From assembly GCF_040687965.1 (NCBI RefSeq), contig NZ_CP156084.1:1254501-1318500 (forward strand): 64,000 bases of DNA, given 5' to 3'. The DNA is from Methylocystis echinoides (GTDB lineage Bacteria > Pseudomonadota > Alphaproteobacteria > Rhizobiales > Beijerinckiaceae). The position numbers and the translations under genes are program-made. The notes under the pieces are model-generated. The model searched no databases and was not told where the DNA came from. It saw nothing but the letters and a program-made list of their open reading frames with translations. This document shows positions 14,691 through 24,200 of the stretch, piece by piece. The first letter of the stretch is position 1. Each line of letters begins with the position of its first letter.

Positions 14691-15689
14691 TCACTCGATT
14701 TCCTCCGCTCTCCATCTTGCGGGAGGCGTTCCCGTCCATCGACGGAACGCTCTGATGAAGGCCGTCGAATCGGCGTAGCCAAGCATGAGGGCGGCTTCGG
14801 CGACAGTTTTTCCGCCCTTTAGAAGGCGCTGGGCTTCCTGAAGCCTTACGCGCCGAACCAACCCGCCATATGATTGGTTCTCGAGCGAAAGACGTCGAAC
14901 GAGCGTGCGTGAACTCATCTGCAGAGCGGCGGCCGTGCCAGCGAGCGTCATTTCCCCCGCAAGCATCTGGCCGTGCAAAACCTGCAACACGTCCGCCACG
15001 AAGCTCTCCTCCCGTTGTTTGGCGGATTTGAGCAGGGGAGACAGGATGTCGTAGAGATCGCGATTTCGGTGGACGACAGGCTGGTCCAGAAACTTGCTTT
15101 CAAAAATGAGACAGGCGTGTTCGGCCCCGAAACGGACTGGCGCCTGGAAGAATGCGGTGCGCCCGCCGCGCGCCAACGCATGCGGCCTCGGCAGGTCTAC
15201 CTGCAACGGCTTCCAGCCGCTTCCACACAAACGCGAGAAGATATTGAAGGAAACGGCCATGCAAAGCTCGGCTATGCGAAAACTTGCCGGCCCTTCAGGG
15301 ACGAAAATATACCAGTAAGCGAACTTGCTTTTTTTTCGCAAATAGAGGGTCGTTCCTCCGTCCGTCAATCTCAAGGACGACTGGAGTATCTCCAAAGCTT
15401 CACGGACAGTCCCGGCGTTCGACGCGACGAAGCCCGCGAGCCCGAGGGTCTCTTCGGCCTGCCGCATGCCGATCCTCAATCCAATGTCGTCGAACCCCGT
15501 TGCCTGGGCAGCCGCTTCCATTAGAAGCGCCCCTGCTGAATAGCTGATGAACGCATCCGGACATTCGAACAGATCGCCGTCCAGATTGACGGACGCAAGA
15601 ATTTCGCGCTCGTCGACGCCGGCCTCCTGGAGCACGTCTCGAAGTGACAGGAAATTGCGAACTCTAACGACGGGTTGCGATCGATTCAT
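14691..15689 (-). CDS. AraC family transcriptional regulator
   Basis: This 332-residue regulator has an N-terminal AraC-type ligand domain of the OruR/ArgR kind (Arabinose_bd, about residues 15-200). The C-terminal double helix-turn-helix includes LAGTAAALQMSSRTLVRRL and AEAALMLGYADSTAFIRAFR followed by WTGTPPARWR. A GTG six codons upstream (15707) is an alternative start; neither has a strong ribosome site. It is a lone gene next to the split porin. Its effector is not predictable. A second, related AraC regulator lies at 16826. Confidence 0.85.
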   Translation of the reverse strand: MNRSQPVVRVRNFLSLRDVLQEAGVDEREILASVNLDGDLFECPDAFISYSAGALLMEAAAQATGFDDIGLRIGMRQAEETLGLAGFVASNAGTVREALEILQSSLRLTDGGTTLYLRKKSKFAYWYIFVPEGPASFRIAELCMAVSFNIFSRLCGSGWKPLQVDLPRPHALARGGRTAFFQAPVRFGAEHACLIFESKFLDQPVVHRNRDLYDILSPLLKSAKQREESFVADVLQVLHGQMLAGEMTLAGTAAALQMSSRTLVRRLSLENQSYGGLVRRVRLQEAQRLLKGGKTVAEAALMLGYADSTAFIRAFRRWTGTPPARWRAEEIE

Positions 15690-15884
15690 AGTTGCCCGGC
15701 GATCCACGAGGCCGGCTTGCTCCCCAGTGCGCGCGGACGCGCCGCGGCCTTGGCCGACGCGATGGGCGGGAAGACTGCAGTAGCTGCGTCGGGCGAACCT
15801 TGATGTTCGCTCCTATTGCGCTGAAAATAGAGGACGCGCCCCCGCCCTGGTCGCGAACGGAGGCGTCGCCGAGGCGCCGAAAAA

Positions 15885-16238
15885 TCATTCGACCTTTATG
15901 CCGTGTTCCGCGCGGTATTTTTTGAAGACCTCATCCATCGCATGGATCACCTTCTGATCTCTGTGCTCCTTGCAATACACGATCACCTCGTGTTCAACCG
16001 TCTTCGCACGGTCAACCTTCATTTTATGATGCTTGCCAAGCCCGTTGTACCATCCGCTGTACCATACGGTCAGATAGTCGGCGTCCTCCTGATAGGTGTT
16101 CGCCAGCTGGTCGCAAGTCAGAGCCTGGACGTCGATATAGCCATCTTTATCGGCGTATGCGGACAATTCGGTCGTCGCCATGGCGGACCCGCCGGCGGCA
16201 AACAGCATCGCGCAGCAAAGAGCGGCTTTCATTTTCAT
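15885..16238 (-). CDS. HdeA/HdeB-like periplasmic protein
   Basis: The predicted protein has 117 residues from ATG 16238, with ggagg 6 bases upstream. A Sec signal (MKMKAALCCAMLFAAGGSA) precedes a small helical domain with two cysteines (TCDQLANTYQ and VYCKEH), as in HdeA-type acid-stress chaperones, which form one disulphide. The spacing YLTVWYSGWYNGLGKH also fits this family. The protein would guard periplasmic proteins against low pH. It stands alone on the minus strand. Confidence 0.7.
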   Translation of the reverse strand: MKMKAALCCAMLFAAGGSAMATTELSAYADKDGYIDVQALTCDQLANTYQEDADYLTVWYSGWYNGLGKHHKMKVDRAKTVEHEVIVYCKEHRDQKVIHAMDEVFKKYRAEHGIKVE

Positions 16239-16513
16239 TGAAACCTCCAAGTTCGTTTGGGTCGCAGTCGTAGATTTATCGTCGTGATGCTGGATAGGGA
16301 TTCATTCAAACCCGCTTGCACAACGTTTCGATTACGCTTCTCACCGAGCGCGCGTCGCCCCCTTGCTACTTTATGTTGTGTCACAGCAGGAAAGGGACGC
16401 CTTTGGAATGGCCGTCCGCCCCGGCGCCCAAGCGTACCGCGATGAGCCAACGCTTCTCCCGCATACCGCGCGAGACGCAGGGGCGCGAGATTTTGCCCAC
16501 GCCCCTCAAATCC

Positions 16514-16693
16514 TTACCACCTGCGGTAAACGGCCCGCGGCGCGTAAACCGGCCGACCCGTCACCACCGCGCCGCGAGGACCGGCGCATCCTGCACGATA
16601 AACGCCGCGCGCGCACACCACGGCGTTAGCTTGAGGCGCGAACGCCGCGAGGCTCGCGATCGCAGCAAGCACGAACACGGTATATTTCAACAT
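16514..16693 (-). CDS. Small secreted basic protein
   Basis: The frame from ATG 16693 encodes 59 residues. It has a clear Sec signal (MLKYTVFVLAAIASLAAFA, cleavage near ANA). The mature peptide of about 34 residues is rich in Arg, Gly, Ala and Val (VCARGVYRAGCAGPRGAVVT) with two cysteines. The ribosome site is weak (gggag). Short mature peptides of this sort are frequent in Bradyrhizobium relatives and have no assigned role. Confidence 0.55.
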   Translation of the reverse strand: MLKYTVFVLAAIASLAAFAPQANAVVCARGVYRAGCAGPRGAVVTGRPVYAPRAVYRRW

Positions 16694-16825
16694 CGGATTA
16701 CTCCCTTGCTCGTTCTCATTGTCGCTTCGGACACTGATGCGAGCTCCAGCGTCCGGCGTTGGCATACAGAATCAGCTTGCAGAATCAGCTTGACCATAAC
16801 TTTTTTTGCGGCAAACTGTTAAAGA

Positions 16826-17866
16826 ATGTCGGACAATTGCATCAGAGCCGCGGATGCATCCCAGAGGTTGGGGCCTCTGACGGGAATTCCCGACCTTCTC
16901 GCTGATTTCGGGCGCGGGACTGAGGAAGTTGTCGCTGGCCTCGGGATAGCCACGGGCGTCTTCGACGACCCGGACAATCGTGTGCCTTTCTCATTGGCGG
17001 GCAGGTTGATAAAGCGGTGCGTCGATGTCACCGCGTGTCCCCATGTGGGGCTCATTCTCGGTTCGCGACACGATCATCGCTCATTGGGGTTGGCGGGGGA
17101 GGTTATGCAGAACTCGCCGGATCTGGGTTCGGCGCTTTCAAATTTCTGCGCGCTTCAGGATGCGAACTCTCGCGGCGCCGCCGTCTATCTTCGCAGAGCG
17201 GGTGACGTCTTTGTGTTCGGTTATGGCATCTACGATCCGGCCGCCGTCGCTCACGAGCAAGTCTATTCTCTTGCTTTAGCTATGGGCGTCAATATCATCC
17301 ACGCGCTTACCGAAGGGGCGGTCGAGCCGGTCGAGACGCTTCTTTCGAGCCGCCGGCCCGCCGATGTTGAACCCTATCAGTCCATCTTGAAGTCGCCCGT
17401 TCGCTTCGACCAGCAGGAGACTGGCATTGTCCTCCATCGCGCGTCGATGGCGGCCCCGATCCCGGGAGCGTCGTCGCAGGAGCTCGCGCGGCTGAGAGAG
17501 CGCATCGCGTTGCTTTCGCCCGCTTCGGATCACGTCTGGACGGATCGCGTGAAGCACGCTGTAAGACCGCTCCTGCTTGAAGGAGAAGCAACGACCGCCA
17601 GCATGGCCAGGCTCCTCAACCTCAATGTGAGAACGCTCTCGCGCCGCCTCGAAACGGAAGGAACGACCTTTCAGCGCATTTTGGAAGGCGTGCGTTATTC
17701 AATCGCTCGGGAGCTGCTCGAGGTCACGCTCCTGCCAATCGGCGACATCGCTGGCGCGCTTGCCTATACGGAGCATTCGAGCTTCTCCGACGCCTTCCGC
17801 AGGTGGAGCGGCGTCACGCCCTCCGAATGGCGCGAGAAGAGCCGCGTCTCGGAAATCGCACGCTAA
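16826..17866 (+). CDS. AraC family transcriptional regulator
   Basis: The protein has 346 residues. An Arabinose_bd-type N-terminal domain (about 20-210) is followed by an AraC DNA-binding domain with ATTASMARLLNLNVRTLSRR and IGDIAGALAYTEHSSFSDAF, then RRWSGVTPSEWR. It is related in layout to the regulator at 14691. The small secreted protein gene at 16514-16693 lies divergently 130 bases upstream and is a possible target. Effector unknown. Confidence 0.85.
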   Translation: MSDNCIRAADASQRLGPLTGIPDLLADFGRGTEEVVAGLGIATGVFDDPDNRVPFSLAGRLIKRCVDVTACPHVGLILGSRHDHRSLGLAGEVMQNSPDLGSALSNFCALQDANSRGAAVYLRRAGDVFVFGYGIYDPAAVAHEQVYSLALAMGVNIIHALTEGAVEPVETLLSSRRPADVEPYQSILKSPVRFDQQETGIVLHRASMAAPIPGASSQELARLRERIALLSPASDHVWTDRVKHAVRPLLLEGEATTASMARLLNLNVRTLSRRLETEGTTFQRILEGVRYSIARELLEVTLLPIGDIAGALAYTEHSSFSDAFRRWSGVTPSEWREKSRVSEIAR

Positions 17867-17934
17867 GAGCAGGCCCCGACCAGGGACGACGGCGAGCGTG
17901 AGACACGCGAGCGGCGTGAACAGGTCGAGAGTCG

Positions 17935-18858
17935 TTAGCGTGCGGCCGATCGTTCTTCTGCTTGCTCCGGTCCGAGCTGAGGAAAGAAGCTTCCGCCGGC
18001 ATGTTCGACAGCCGCCTCGGCCAAAAGATCGCGCCACATCCGATAGGGATCGTCAAACACTGCTTGACCCAGATCTTTCTCGACGATCGCCGACGCCAAG
18101 AATTTGAGGCCGTCGGGGATCGTAAGCGCATTTTCCAAATAGAGCAGGCGAACCCCAAGGGCCTCGCGGCCCATCACCGACATGGCCGCTGCTATCTCGA
18201 TATTATCACGCCGGCCCTGGCCCGGGCCACAGACGCCGACGAAACACTGTCGCCAATCGTCCGGATCGCTGTCGTCCTTAAACGCCTGGAAACTACGTGT
18301 GAGCGAGTCAAAAGCCGCTTGACCAACGGCTCTGATGACTTCTTCGAGCTCCCCCTTGACCCGCCGTAAGGCGGCCGGAAGTTGATCATGCGTCGCCGCC
18401 TGGCCGGAACACCAGAGATCGGACAGATCTCGTAGTTCAGTCAAAACGACCCGCGCTGGAATGGCCAATTCGACAGGCAGTTCAGCGGAAACCCGCTCGA
18501 TGGCCTGGCCGAGCGCTGCGTTCAGCCGCATTGCCGCCTGCAGCGCCAAGTCGGCATCCTGGCGCCGCACCAGCTGGCCCCAGGTCCCGTGGGCGCCGAG
18601 GACGGCATGCATCAATCCTTTTGCCTTCGGAAGCATCTCGACCGGCTGATAGCGCTTCACGAGCTCGCCGCATTCGACGCGCCAGATTTCGCCAGTTCCG
18701 ATCAGGGTGAGCGCGGCAAGCGGAAGCTCCGCCAAGAGCTGATCGCGATTGGCGCCATAAAGCGCACGGAAGGTCAAATTGAGGCTCGCGACAGGATCGA
18801 GGGGACCGTCCGCTTGACCGGATTGCGGAGGAAAATCCGCTGATGCGCCAGCATTCAT
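17935..18858 (-). CDS. Hypothetical protein
   Basis: The predicted protein has 307 residues, soluble and mostly helical, without signal peptide or recognised motif. Segments such as GTGEIWRVECGELVKRYQPV and GRREALGV-like glycine-rich parts near the end do not match a family I know. Gggag lies about 9 bases before the ATG. It is convergent with the AraC gene ending at 17866. No function proposed. Confidence 0.6.
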   Translation of the reverse strand: MNAGASADFPPQSGQADGPLDPVASLNLTFRALYGANRDQLLAELPLAALTLIGTGEIWRVECGELVKRYQPVEMLPKAKGLMHAVLGAHGTWGQLVRRQDADLALQAAMRLNAALGQAIERVSAELPVELAIPARVVLTELRDLSDLWCSGQAATHDQLPAALRRVKGELEEVIRAVGQAAFDSLTRSFQAFKDDSDPDDWRQCFVGVCGPGQGRRDNIEIAAAMSVMGREALGVRLLYLENALTIPDGLKFLASAIVEKDLGQAVFDDPYRMWRDLLAEAAVEHAGGSFFPQLGPEQAEERSAAR

Positions 18859-19043
18859 GCATTAACTCCCACCCCAAAGGGAAGATGGAATAAGGCCCGA
18901 CTTTTCGGCGATTGCAACACTATTCGACCCGAAACTGTGCGCTGTGGGCATGTCTTGTGGAAGCCTCGCAGCGGCGCAGCGTGAATTAATGTGGCGCGTG
19001 CGAGCGGTGTTTGACAGATTCCAAGCGAAGGAAAGATCGCGAC

Positions 19044-19715
19044 ATGTGGCTATGGAATGAAAAGGCGCCGACAACAGCCGTCTTGCTTGCGGCGCTAGCA
19101 ATGTCGGCCTCCTTCGCAACACAAGCCCAAACGCCACAGGCGAGCTATGGCCCGATACCCGACCATGTATGGAGCTATATGCAGGGCCGGTCCTGGCGGC
19201 CAGACCTGCCCTGCGCCCAGCGTGGGGATCTCGTGCTGATGCGCATTCCTTACCGGAATTTTCACGGGGAGACGCAAACGGGCGAAATGGTCGTGGCGCG
19301 CAAAGTCGCTGCGCAGGTCGCCGAAATCTTCGCGGAAATTTACAGAAACGGCAAGTTCCGCATCTTCCAAATGCGTCTCATAGACGACTTCGACGCTGAT
19401 GACGACAAGTCGATCGCGGCGAACAACACGAGCGGCTTCAATTGCCGGCTGACCGATCACGGCGGGCTTTCGAAGCATGCGCTCGGCCTCGCGATCGATA
19501 TCAACCCGGTACAAAACCCCTACCGAGAGGGAAGCTTAACCGCCCCAGAGGCTGGCAGGGCTTACGACCAGCCAGACGAGCGGCGCAGCGACATTTTGGG
19601 GATCATAACCGAAGGCGACGTCGTTACCCGGGCCTTTGGGCGACGCGGGTGGTCATGGGGCGGCAGATGGAAACACACGGTCGACTACCAGCATTTTTCC
19701 TTTGGCGGCCATTGA
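19044..19715 (+). CDS. M15 family D-Ala-D-Ala peptidase, secreted
   Basis: This 223-residue protein has a Sec signal (TTAVLLAALAMSASFATQAQ). Its C-terminal half carries the M15_4 zinc signature: SGFNCRLTDHGGLSKHALGL with the metal-binding SxHxxGxAxD pattern (SKHALGLAIDIN), and the final histidine in TVDYQHFSFGG. Such enzymes trim peptidoglycan stem peptides in the periplasm. ATG 19044 is chosen because a gaagga site lies upstream and the signal starts there. It is a single gene; a short palindrome plus T-run after the stop (near 19730) may terminate it. Confidence 0.8.
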   Translation: MWLWNEKAPTTAVLLAALAMSASFATQAQTPQASYGPIPDHVWSYMQGRSWRPDLPCAQRGDLVLMRIPYRNFHGETQTGEMVVARKVAAQVAEIFAEIYRNGKFRIFQMRLIDDFDADDDKSIAANNTSGFNCRLTDHGGLSKHALGLAIDINPVQNPYREGSLTAPEAGRAYDQPDERRSDILGIITEGDVVTRAFGRRGWSWGGRWKHTVDYQHFSFGGH

Positions 19716-19791
19716 CTAGCCGTCGAGGCGCGAGCGCTCGTTTTTGTTATATTTAGAGCCGGCGATTGATCGCCCTTTCGCACTTTGCGCC

Positions 19792-20622
19792 TTATCCCGC
19801 TGCTTGATTCTGCGCCGTGCAAACAGCGTAGTAATCATAGAGAGGCGACGTCAATTCGCGGCCGGGCCAGTAAGCCCGATGGAGATCGGCTAGGGTGGCG
19901 GTCTCGATCACCCTGAACCCGCAGGAGGCTCCGAGCGCCTCGGGATCGTTGATCCCATAGGTCCAAGGCGCTCCCATCGCCGCAAAACGTTGGACCACAT
20001 TCGCTATCTCCGGGTCGCCCGTCCTGCCTTCAATCACCGCCTCGGCCAAATAATCAAAGGAGATCGTGCAATTTTGAATGTCGCGCGCAAGGGCGGCAAG
20101 GACTTGCCGGACCGATTGGTCGCTCAGATACATGCTGTTTCCCTCCCATATGACAAAAGTGGAAAGGGCGACGTTGAAGTCACGGCATGTCAGCCGATCG
20201 ATGATCGAGCCAGTCAGGTAGTCGCCGCTTATGAATGTCGTATTCGGGTCGATGTTACGCTCTTCGAGCCTGGCTTTCTTGAAGGCCTGGATCCCAGGGG
20301 CGTCGATTTCGAAGAAGACGACGCCGGGCGCCGCCATCCTCTGCGGCCTTGTGTCGAGGCCGGCGCCCAGGATCACCACCTGGCGGCATCCCTGTCGCAA
20401 TTGTTGATCGAGCTTATCGTCGAAATATCGCGTTCTAAGCCTCACATTGTTCCTTATCGGGGGGAAAGACCGAGAAATATTCGCTGCCGCCTTTTTTGAT
20501 TCCTCGTCGAGAAACAGGCCGACGAACCGGTCATGATAAAGCGGATGCGGTTCCCCGTTCTCTTCATTGCGGAATTCCGCCACGACAAAGGCCGTGCCTT
20601 CGACAGTGTGAATCTGGGTCAT
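19792..20622 (-). CDS. Class I SAM methyltransferase, LCM/PPM family
   Basis: This 276-residue protein has QVVILGAGLDTRPQRM, the SAM-binding signature of leucine carboxyl methyltransferase-like enzymes, then VVFFEIDAPGIQAFKKAR where the acidic residue binds the ribose. Bacterial members are common and their substrates are mostly unknown; some act in polyketide or non-ribosomal peptide pathways. Start at ATG 20622. It is divergent from the helicase gene, with a 70-base gap that must hold both promoters. Confidence 0.8.
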   Translation of the reverse strand: MTQIHTVEGTAFVVAEFRNEENGEPHPLYHDRFVGLFLDEESKKAAANISRSFPPIRNNVRLRTRYFDDKLDQQLRQGCRQVVILGAGLDTRPQRMAAPGVVFFEIDAPGIQAFKKARLEERNIDPNTTFISGDYLTGSIIDRLTCRDFNVALSTFVIWEGNSMYLSDQSVRQVLAALARDIQNCTISFDYLAEAVIEGRTGDPEIANVVQRFAAMGAPWTYGINDPEALGASCGFRVIETATLADLHRAYWPGRELTSPLYDYYAVCTAQNQAAG

Positions 20623-20693
20623 CCCGGGCCCTTTCAATTCGACTCGCGAAGGATCGCGCCGGGGCGCCGACCTCTTCAAGCCATAGCGTAGCA

Positions 20694-22847
20694 ATGAGCA
20701 GCGCGCCGTCTTATTGCGAACAAAACAAGAAAAGACACAAAATGCTCCTGCAAATGGGTGATTCGCACTTGTCTCACGGCCTTCTCGACAAACTCAATAG
20801 CGAACAGCGGCGCGCCGTCGAGCACGGGCTGGAGGCGCAGGGCAGGATCGACTGCCCGCCCCTGCTCGTCATCGCGGGCGCTGGCTCGGGGAAGACCAAT
20901 ACGCTCGCCCATCGCGTCGCCCATCTCGTCGCCAATGGCGCGGATCCGCGCCGCATTCTGTTGCTGACTTTTTCGCGCAGAGCGGCAATGGAGATGACGC
21001 GGCGCGTCGAGCGAATTTGCGGCGATGCGCTCGCCTCGAAGGGACGAGCCAGGGAAGCAAAGGGAGCGATCCTGCCTTGGGCCGGCACTTTCCACGGCGT
21101 CGCCGCTCGGCTGCTGCGGGAATATGCGCTCCAGATTGGGCTCGATCCATGTTTCACCATCCATGATCGAGAGGATTCAGCCGATCTCATTAATTTGGTT
21201 CGTCACGAGCTTGGCTTTTCGAAGACCGAACGGCGTTTCCCGACCAAGGGAACGTGCCTTTCCATTTACTCGCGATGCGTCAACGCCGAATCCGACATCG
21301 ACGCCGTCCTGACGACGTCTTTTCCCTGGTGCGCAGGTTGGCGCGAGGAGTTGAAGCGGCTTTTCGAAGCCTATGTCGAGGCAAAGCAGGCTCAGAACGT
21401 GCTCGACTACGACGATTTGCTGCTCTACTGGGCCGAGATGACGAACGACCCCGTTCTCGCGGCCGAGATGGGCAGGCGCTTCGATCACATTCTGGTCGAT
21501 GAATATCAAGACACCAACGCCGTTCAGTCGTCTATTCTTCTCGCCTTGAAGCCCGACGGACGCGGGGTGACGGTCGTCGGCGACGACGCGCAGTCGATCT
21601 ATTCGTTCCGCGCGGCGACGGTTCGCAACATTCTCGATTTCCCCGCGCGCTTCGATCCGCCGGCCAAAATCGTCACTTTGGAACGCAATTATCGCTCGAC
21701 GCAGCCGATACTGGCGGCGGCAAACGCCGTTATCGACCTTGCGCGCGAACGCTTTGCCAAGAACCTTTGGACCGAACGGAATTCTGGCGGACGGCCATTG
21801 CTTGTCGCGGTTGGCGACGAAGCCGATCAGGCCCGATACGTCGTCGAGCGGGTCCTCGACAATCGGGAGGCTGGCGCCGCCTTGAAGCAGCAGGCGGTGC
21901 TGTTTCGGACATCGCATCACAGCGGGCCGCTGGAAGTGGAGCTGACGCGCCGGAACATTCCCTTCGTCAAATTCGGCGGGCTGAAATTCTTGGACGCGGC
22001 CCATGTCAAGGATCTGCTCGCGCTGCTGCGCTTCGTCGAGAACCCGCGCGATCGCGTCGCAGGCTTTCGCTTGATGCAGCTCCTGCCCGGCATGGGGCCA
22101 AGCACGGCGACGCGACTTCTCGACGGCATGAAGGAAGATGCGGATCCGCTGGCGGCGCTCGCGGCCGTGGCCGCGCCCGCGCGCGTCGGCGCCGACTGGC
22201 CCCTGTTCCTGGCTTTGATCGACCATCTCAAAGCCGGCGCGGCGGGTTGGCCGGCTGAAATCGGATATTGCCGGGAGTGGTACGAGCGGCAGCTCGACCG
22301 CATCTATGACGACGCGGCGACGCGGCGCGCCGATCTGGTCCAGCTCGAGCAGATTGCGAGCGGCTACCCGTCGCGGGAGCGCTTTCTGACCGAATTGACG
22401 CTCGACCCGCCGGACGCGACGAGCGACGAAGCCGGGCCGCCCCATCTCGACGAAGACTTCCTTATCCTCTCGACGATCCATTCAGCCAAGGGGCGGGAGT
22501 GGAAATCAGTTTTTCTCCTCAACGTGGTCGACGGCTGCATTCCGTCGGATCTCGCGACAGGCGCGTCGGCGGAAATCGAGGAGGAGCGCCGCCTGCTCTA
22601 CGTCGCCATGACCAGAGCGAAAGACGATCTTCACCTCGTCGTCCCGCAACGATTCTATACGCACGGCCAACACCCGCGCGGGGATCGCCATGTCTATGCG
22701 TCTCGCACGCGTTTCATAACAGAAGAGATTCTGCCTTTGCTAGAAGTCGTGTCCTGGCCGACGCCCACGACACAAGCCGCCGAGGCGAGGTCCGCGCGGA
22801 GCGTAAGAATAGACGTCGGCGCAAAAATGCGCGGCATGTGGCGGTGA
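20694..22847 (+). CDS. UvrD/Rep-family ATP-dependent DNA helicase
   Basis: This SF1A 3'-5' helicase has 717 residues. LLVIAGAGSGKTNTLAHRV is Walker A (about 57-75), ILVDEYQDTN is Walker B, VVGDDAQSIYSFRAA motif III, NYRSTQPIL motif IV, LSTIHSAKGREWKSVFLL motif V and EEERRLLYVAMTRAK motif VI. All motifs are intact. Length and motif order match UvrD/PcrA-like enzymes. Alternative starts at 20742 or 20757 are possible because the first 20 residues look unstructured. It likely acts in DNA repair; it is not the canonical long UvrD. Confidence 0.9.
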   Translation: MSSAPSYCEQNKKRHKMLLQMGDSHLSHGLLDKLNSEQRRAVEHGLEAQGRIDCPPLLVIAGAGSGKTNTLAHRVAHLVANGADPRRILLLTFSRRAAMEMTRRVERICGDALASKGRAREAKGAILPWAGTFHGVAARLLREYALQIGLDPCFTIHDREDSADLINLVRHELGFSKTERRFPTKGTCLSIYSRCVNAESDIDAVLTTSFPWCAGWREELKRLFEAYVEAKQAQNVLDYDDLLLYWAEMTNDPVLAAEMGRRFDHILVDEYQDTNAVQSSILLALKPDGRGVTVVGDDAQSIYSFRAATVRNILDFPARFDPPAKIVTLERNYRSTQPILAAANAVIDLARERFAKNLWTERNSGGRPLLVAVGDEADQARYVVERVLDNREAGAALKQQAVLFRTSHHSGPLEVELTRRNIPFVKFGGLKFLDAAHVKDLLALLRFVENPRDRVAGFRLMQLLPGMGPSTATRLLDGMKEDADPLAALAAVAAPARVGADWPLFLALIDHLKAGAAGWPAEIGYCREWYERQLDRIYDDAATRRADLVQLEQIASGYPSRERFLTELTLDPPDATSDEAGPPHLDEDFLILSTIHSAKGREWKSVFLLNVVDGCIPSDLATGASAEIEEERRLLYVAMTRAKDDLHLVVPQRFYTHGQHPRGDRHVYASRTRFITEEILPLLEVVSWPTPTTQAAEARSARSVRIDVGAKMRGMWR

Positions 22848-22901
22848 AGGATCGCTGCGTGGAAGCTGCACAATAGCGGTTGCGGCTCTCTCTCCTGGCG
22901 A

Positions 22902-23492
22902 TCAGGGCATCGTCCATTCTTGCAGAAGCTTTTCGGTTTTCACGATGCGAGCAAAGCAGGAAAGGGGCATAAGCGAATTGGAGCGCGACGCCGAGATTTC
23001 GTCGACATCGGCCGCACCTAGGGGCACGGCGTCGCTGACGACAATCATGGGATGTCCCGTCAGAAAGCTGTCGATCGCCGTCTCCATGACAAGGCCTTCC
23101 AGATCATCGCTAACCAGAATGAGCAACGGTCCGCCGAGATCTTCGAAGAACCTGTTGAAGCGCGAACTGCGAAACAGCGACTGCCCCTGTGGCTGAAAGA
23201 CGAGATCGCCCGGGCGGGGCCTGACCAGCGGATCGGAATATTCGTGACAGTCGTTCCGCGAAGCCCAGCAGCTTCCGAGCGTCGCCGGGGCGTCGAACTG
23301 CGCGCGCGCGCATTCCTGGACGTCTTGGGCCGCCAGCGAGGCATGTTCGACGAACATGAGGGGCAATTCGGCGTTCTCCCACTTCTCAATCAGCGTTACG
23401 CCATTTGCTTCGAGCTTGCTCGGCTGCAAGGCCCTCCCGGTTTTTCGCGGGAGGGCCGGACGGTTGGCGATAAAAATCAAAAGAGCTCGCAT
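22902..23492 (-). CDS. Isochorismatase-fold protein without catalytic cysteine
   Basis: This 196-residue protein has the cysteine-hydrolase (isochorismatase) layout: RALLIFIANRPAL at the N-terminus where active enzymes have a catalytic Asp, and ILVSDDLEGLVMETAIDS where they have the nucleophilic Cys. Here the Asp is Asn and the Cys position is Leu. GHPMIVVSDAVP closes the fold. It is probably a non-catalytic homologue. It lies directly downstream of the GNAT gene in a three-gene operon divergent from a LysR regulator. A start 12 codons upstream (23528) would overlap that gene by four bases. Confidence 0.65.
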   Translation of the reverse strand: MRALLIFIANRPALPRKTGRALQPSKLEANGVTLIEKWENAELPLMFVEHASLAAQDVQECARAQFDAPATLGSCWASRNDCHEYSDPLVRPRPGDLVFQPQGQSLFRSSRFNRFFEDLGGPLLILVSDDLEGLVMETAIDSFLTGHPMIVVSDAVPLGAADVDEISASRSNSLMPLSCFARIVKTEKLLQEWTMP

Positions 23493-23524
23493 TGAATGAC
23501 CGGTCCAAATGTCTCTATGAAAAT

Positions 23525-24175
23525 TCATTGTCGCTTTCCGGATGAAACCCGCCCCGAGACCACATTATCCGTCGTCGGATGCAGGGGACGATGGGCGGAG
23601 AGCTCCAAAATGCCGGGACGCTCCCAGTCTCCTTCGGGTCGAAGGATCACCATCGGATCGCTGCCGATCGAAATGGCGTCCGGCAAGGGTTCGAGATCGA
23701 GGTTCATCTCCGTGTAATTGAAACCGGAGAAACGGAACGGCTCCCGGTTTTTCATGGGCTTCGCCCCAAAGCGCGCCCAAAACGGCTCGAGCCCCTCGCG
23801 CGCATGGCCGTAGGCCCGTCGAAACCCCTTGCGCCGCGCGTGTTCGAGGCCCGTTCGAACAAGCTGAAATGCGAGCGATGTCGGACGAAAATTCTTTCGA
23901 ACCGCAAGACGCTCCAGCTTCACGAAATCATGGAAAAAGCGAACGCGCAGACATCCAGCAGGTTCGTCGTTCCAGAAGCCGATGAAATGCGTGGCGCAGT
24001 GGTCGTTGCCGTCGAATTCCTCGGCGAAAGGGCAATCTTGCTCGGCGATGTAAACGGCCGAGCGGATGGCGTAAACCATAAGCAAGTCATCGAGGCCGCG
24101 AGCGACTCTCACGTAAGTTTTCTGGTTCCGGCGCGGGGGGATTTTGTCCTCGGCGAGCGCATACTCGTAACTCAC
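23525..24175 (-). CDS. GNAT family N-acetyltransferase
   Basis: The protein has 216 residues. FNDEPAGCLRVRFF-like strand, VKLERLAVRKNFRPTSLAFQ and LVRTGLEHARRKGFRRAYGHA form the GNAT acetyl-CoA-binding region (about 85-150), although the usual Q/RxxGxG/A loop is altered to RKNFRPTSLA. FWARFGAKPM near residue 160 is the terminal motif. The N-terminal AIRSAVYIAEQDCPFAEEF resembles N-acyl amino acid and autoinducer synthases. It is the middle gene of a three-gene operon. Substrate unknown. Confidence 0.7.
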   Translation of the reverse strand: MSYEYALAEDKIPPRRNQKTYVRVARGLDDLLMVYAIRSAVYIAEQDCPFAEEFDGNDHCATHFIGFWNDEPAGCLRVRFFHDFVKLERLAVRKNFRPTSLAFQLVRTGLEHARRKGFRRAYGHAREGLEPFWARFGAKPMKNREPFRFSGFNYTEMNLDLEPLPDAISIGSDPMVILRPEGDWERPGILELSAHRPLHPTTDNVVSGRVSSGKRQ

Positions 24176-24200
24176 AAGAACCTCCTACTGCTTTGTCCAA

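Noticed and set aside
23430-23462. Strong GC hairpin with T-run
   Set aside because: It lies within the 5' part of the isochorismatase-fold gene rather than between genes, so a terminator is unlikely.
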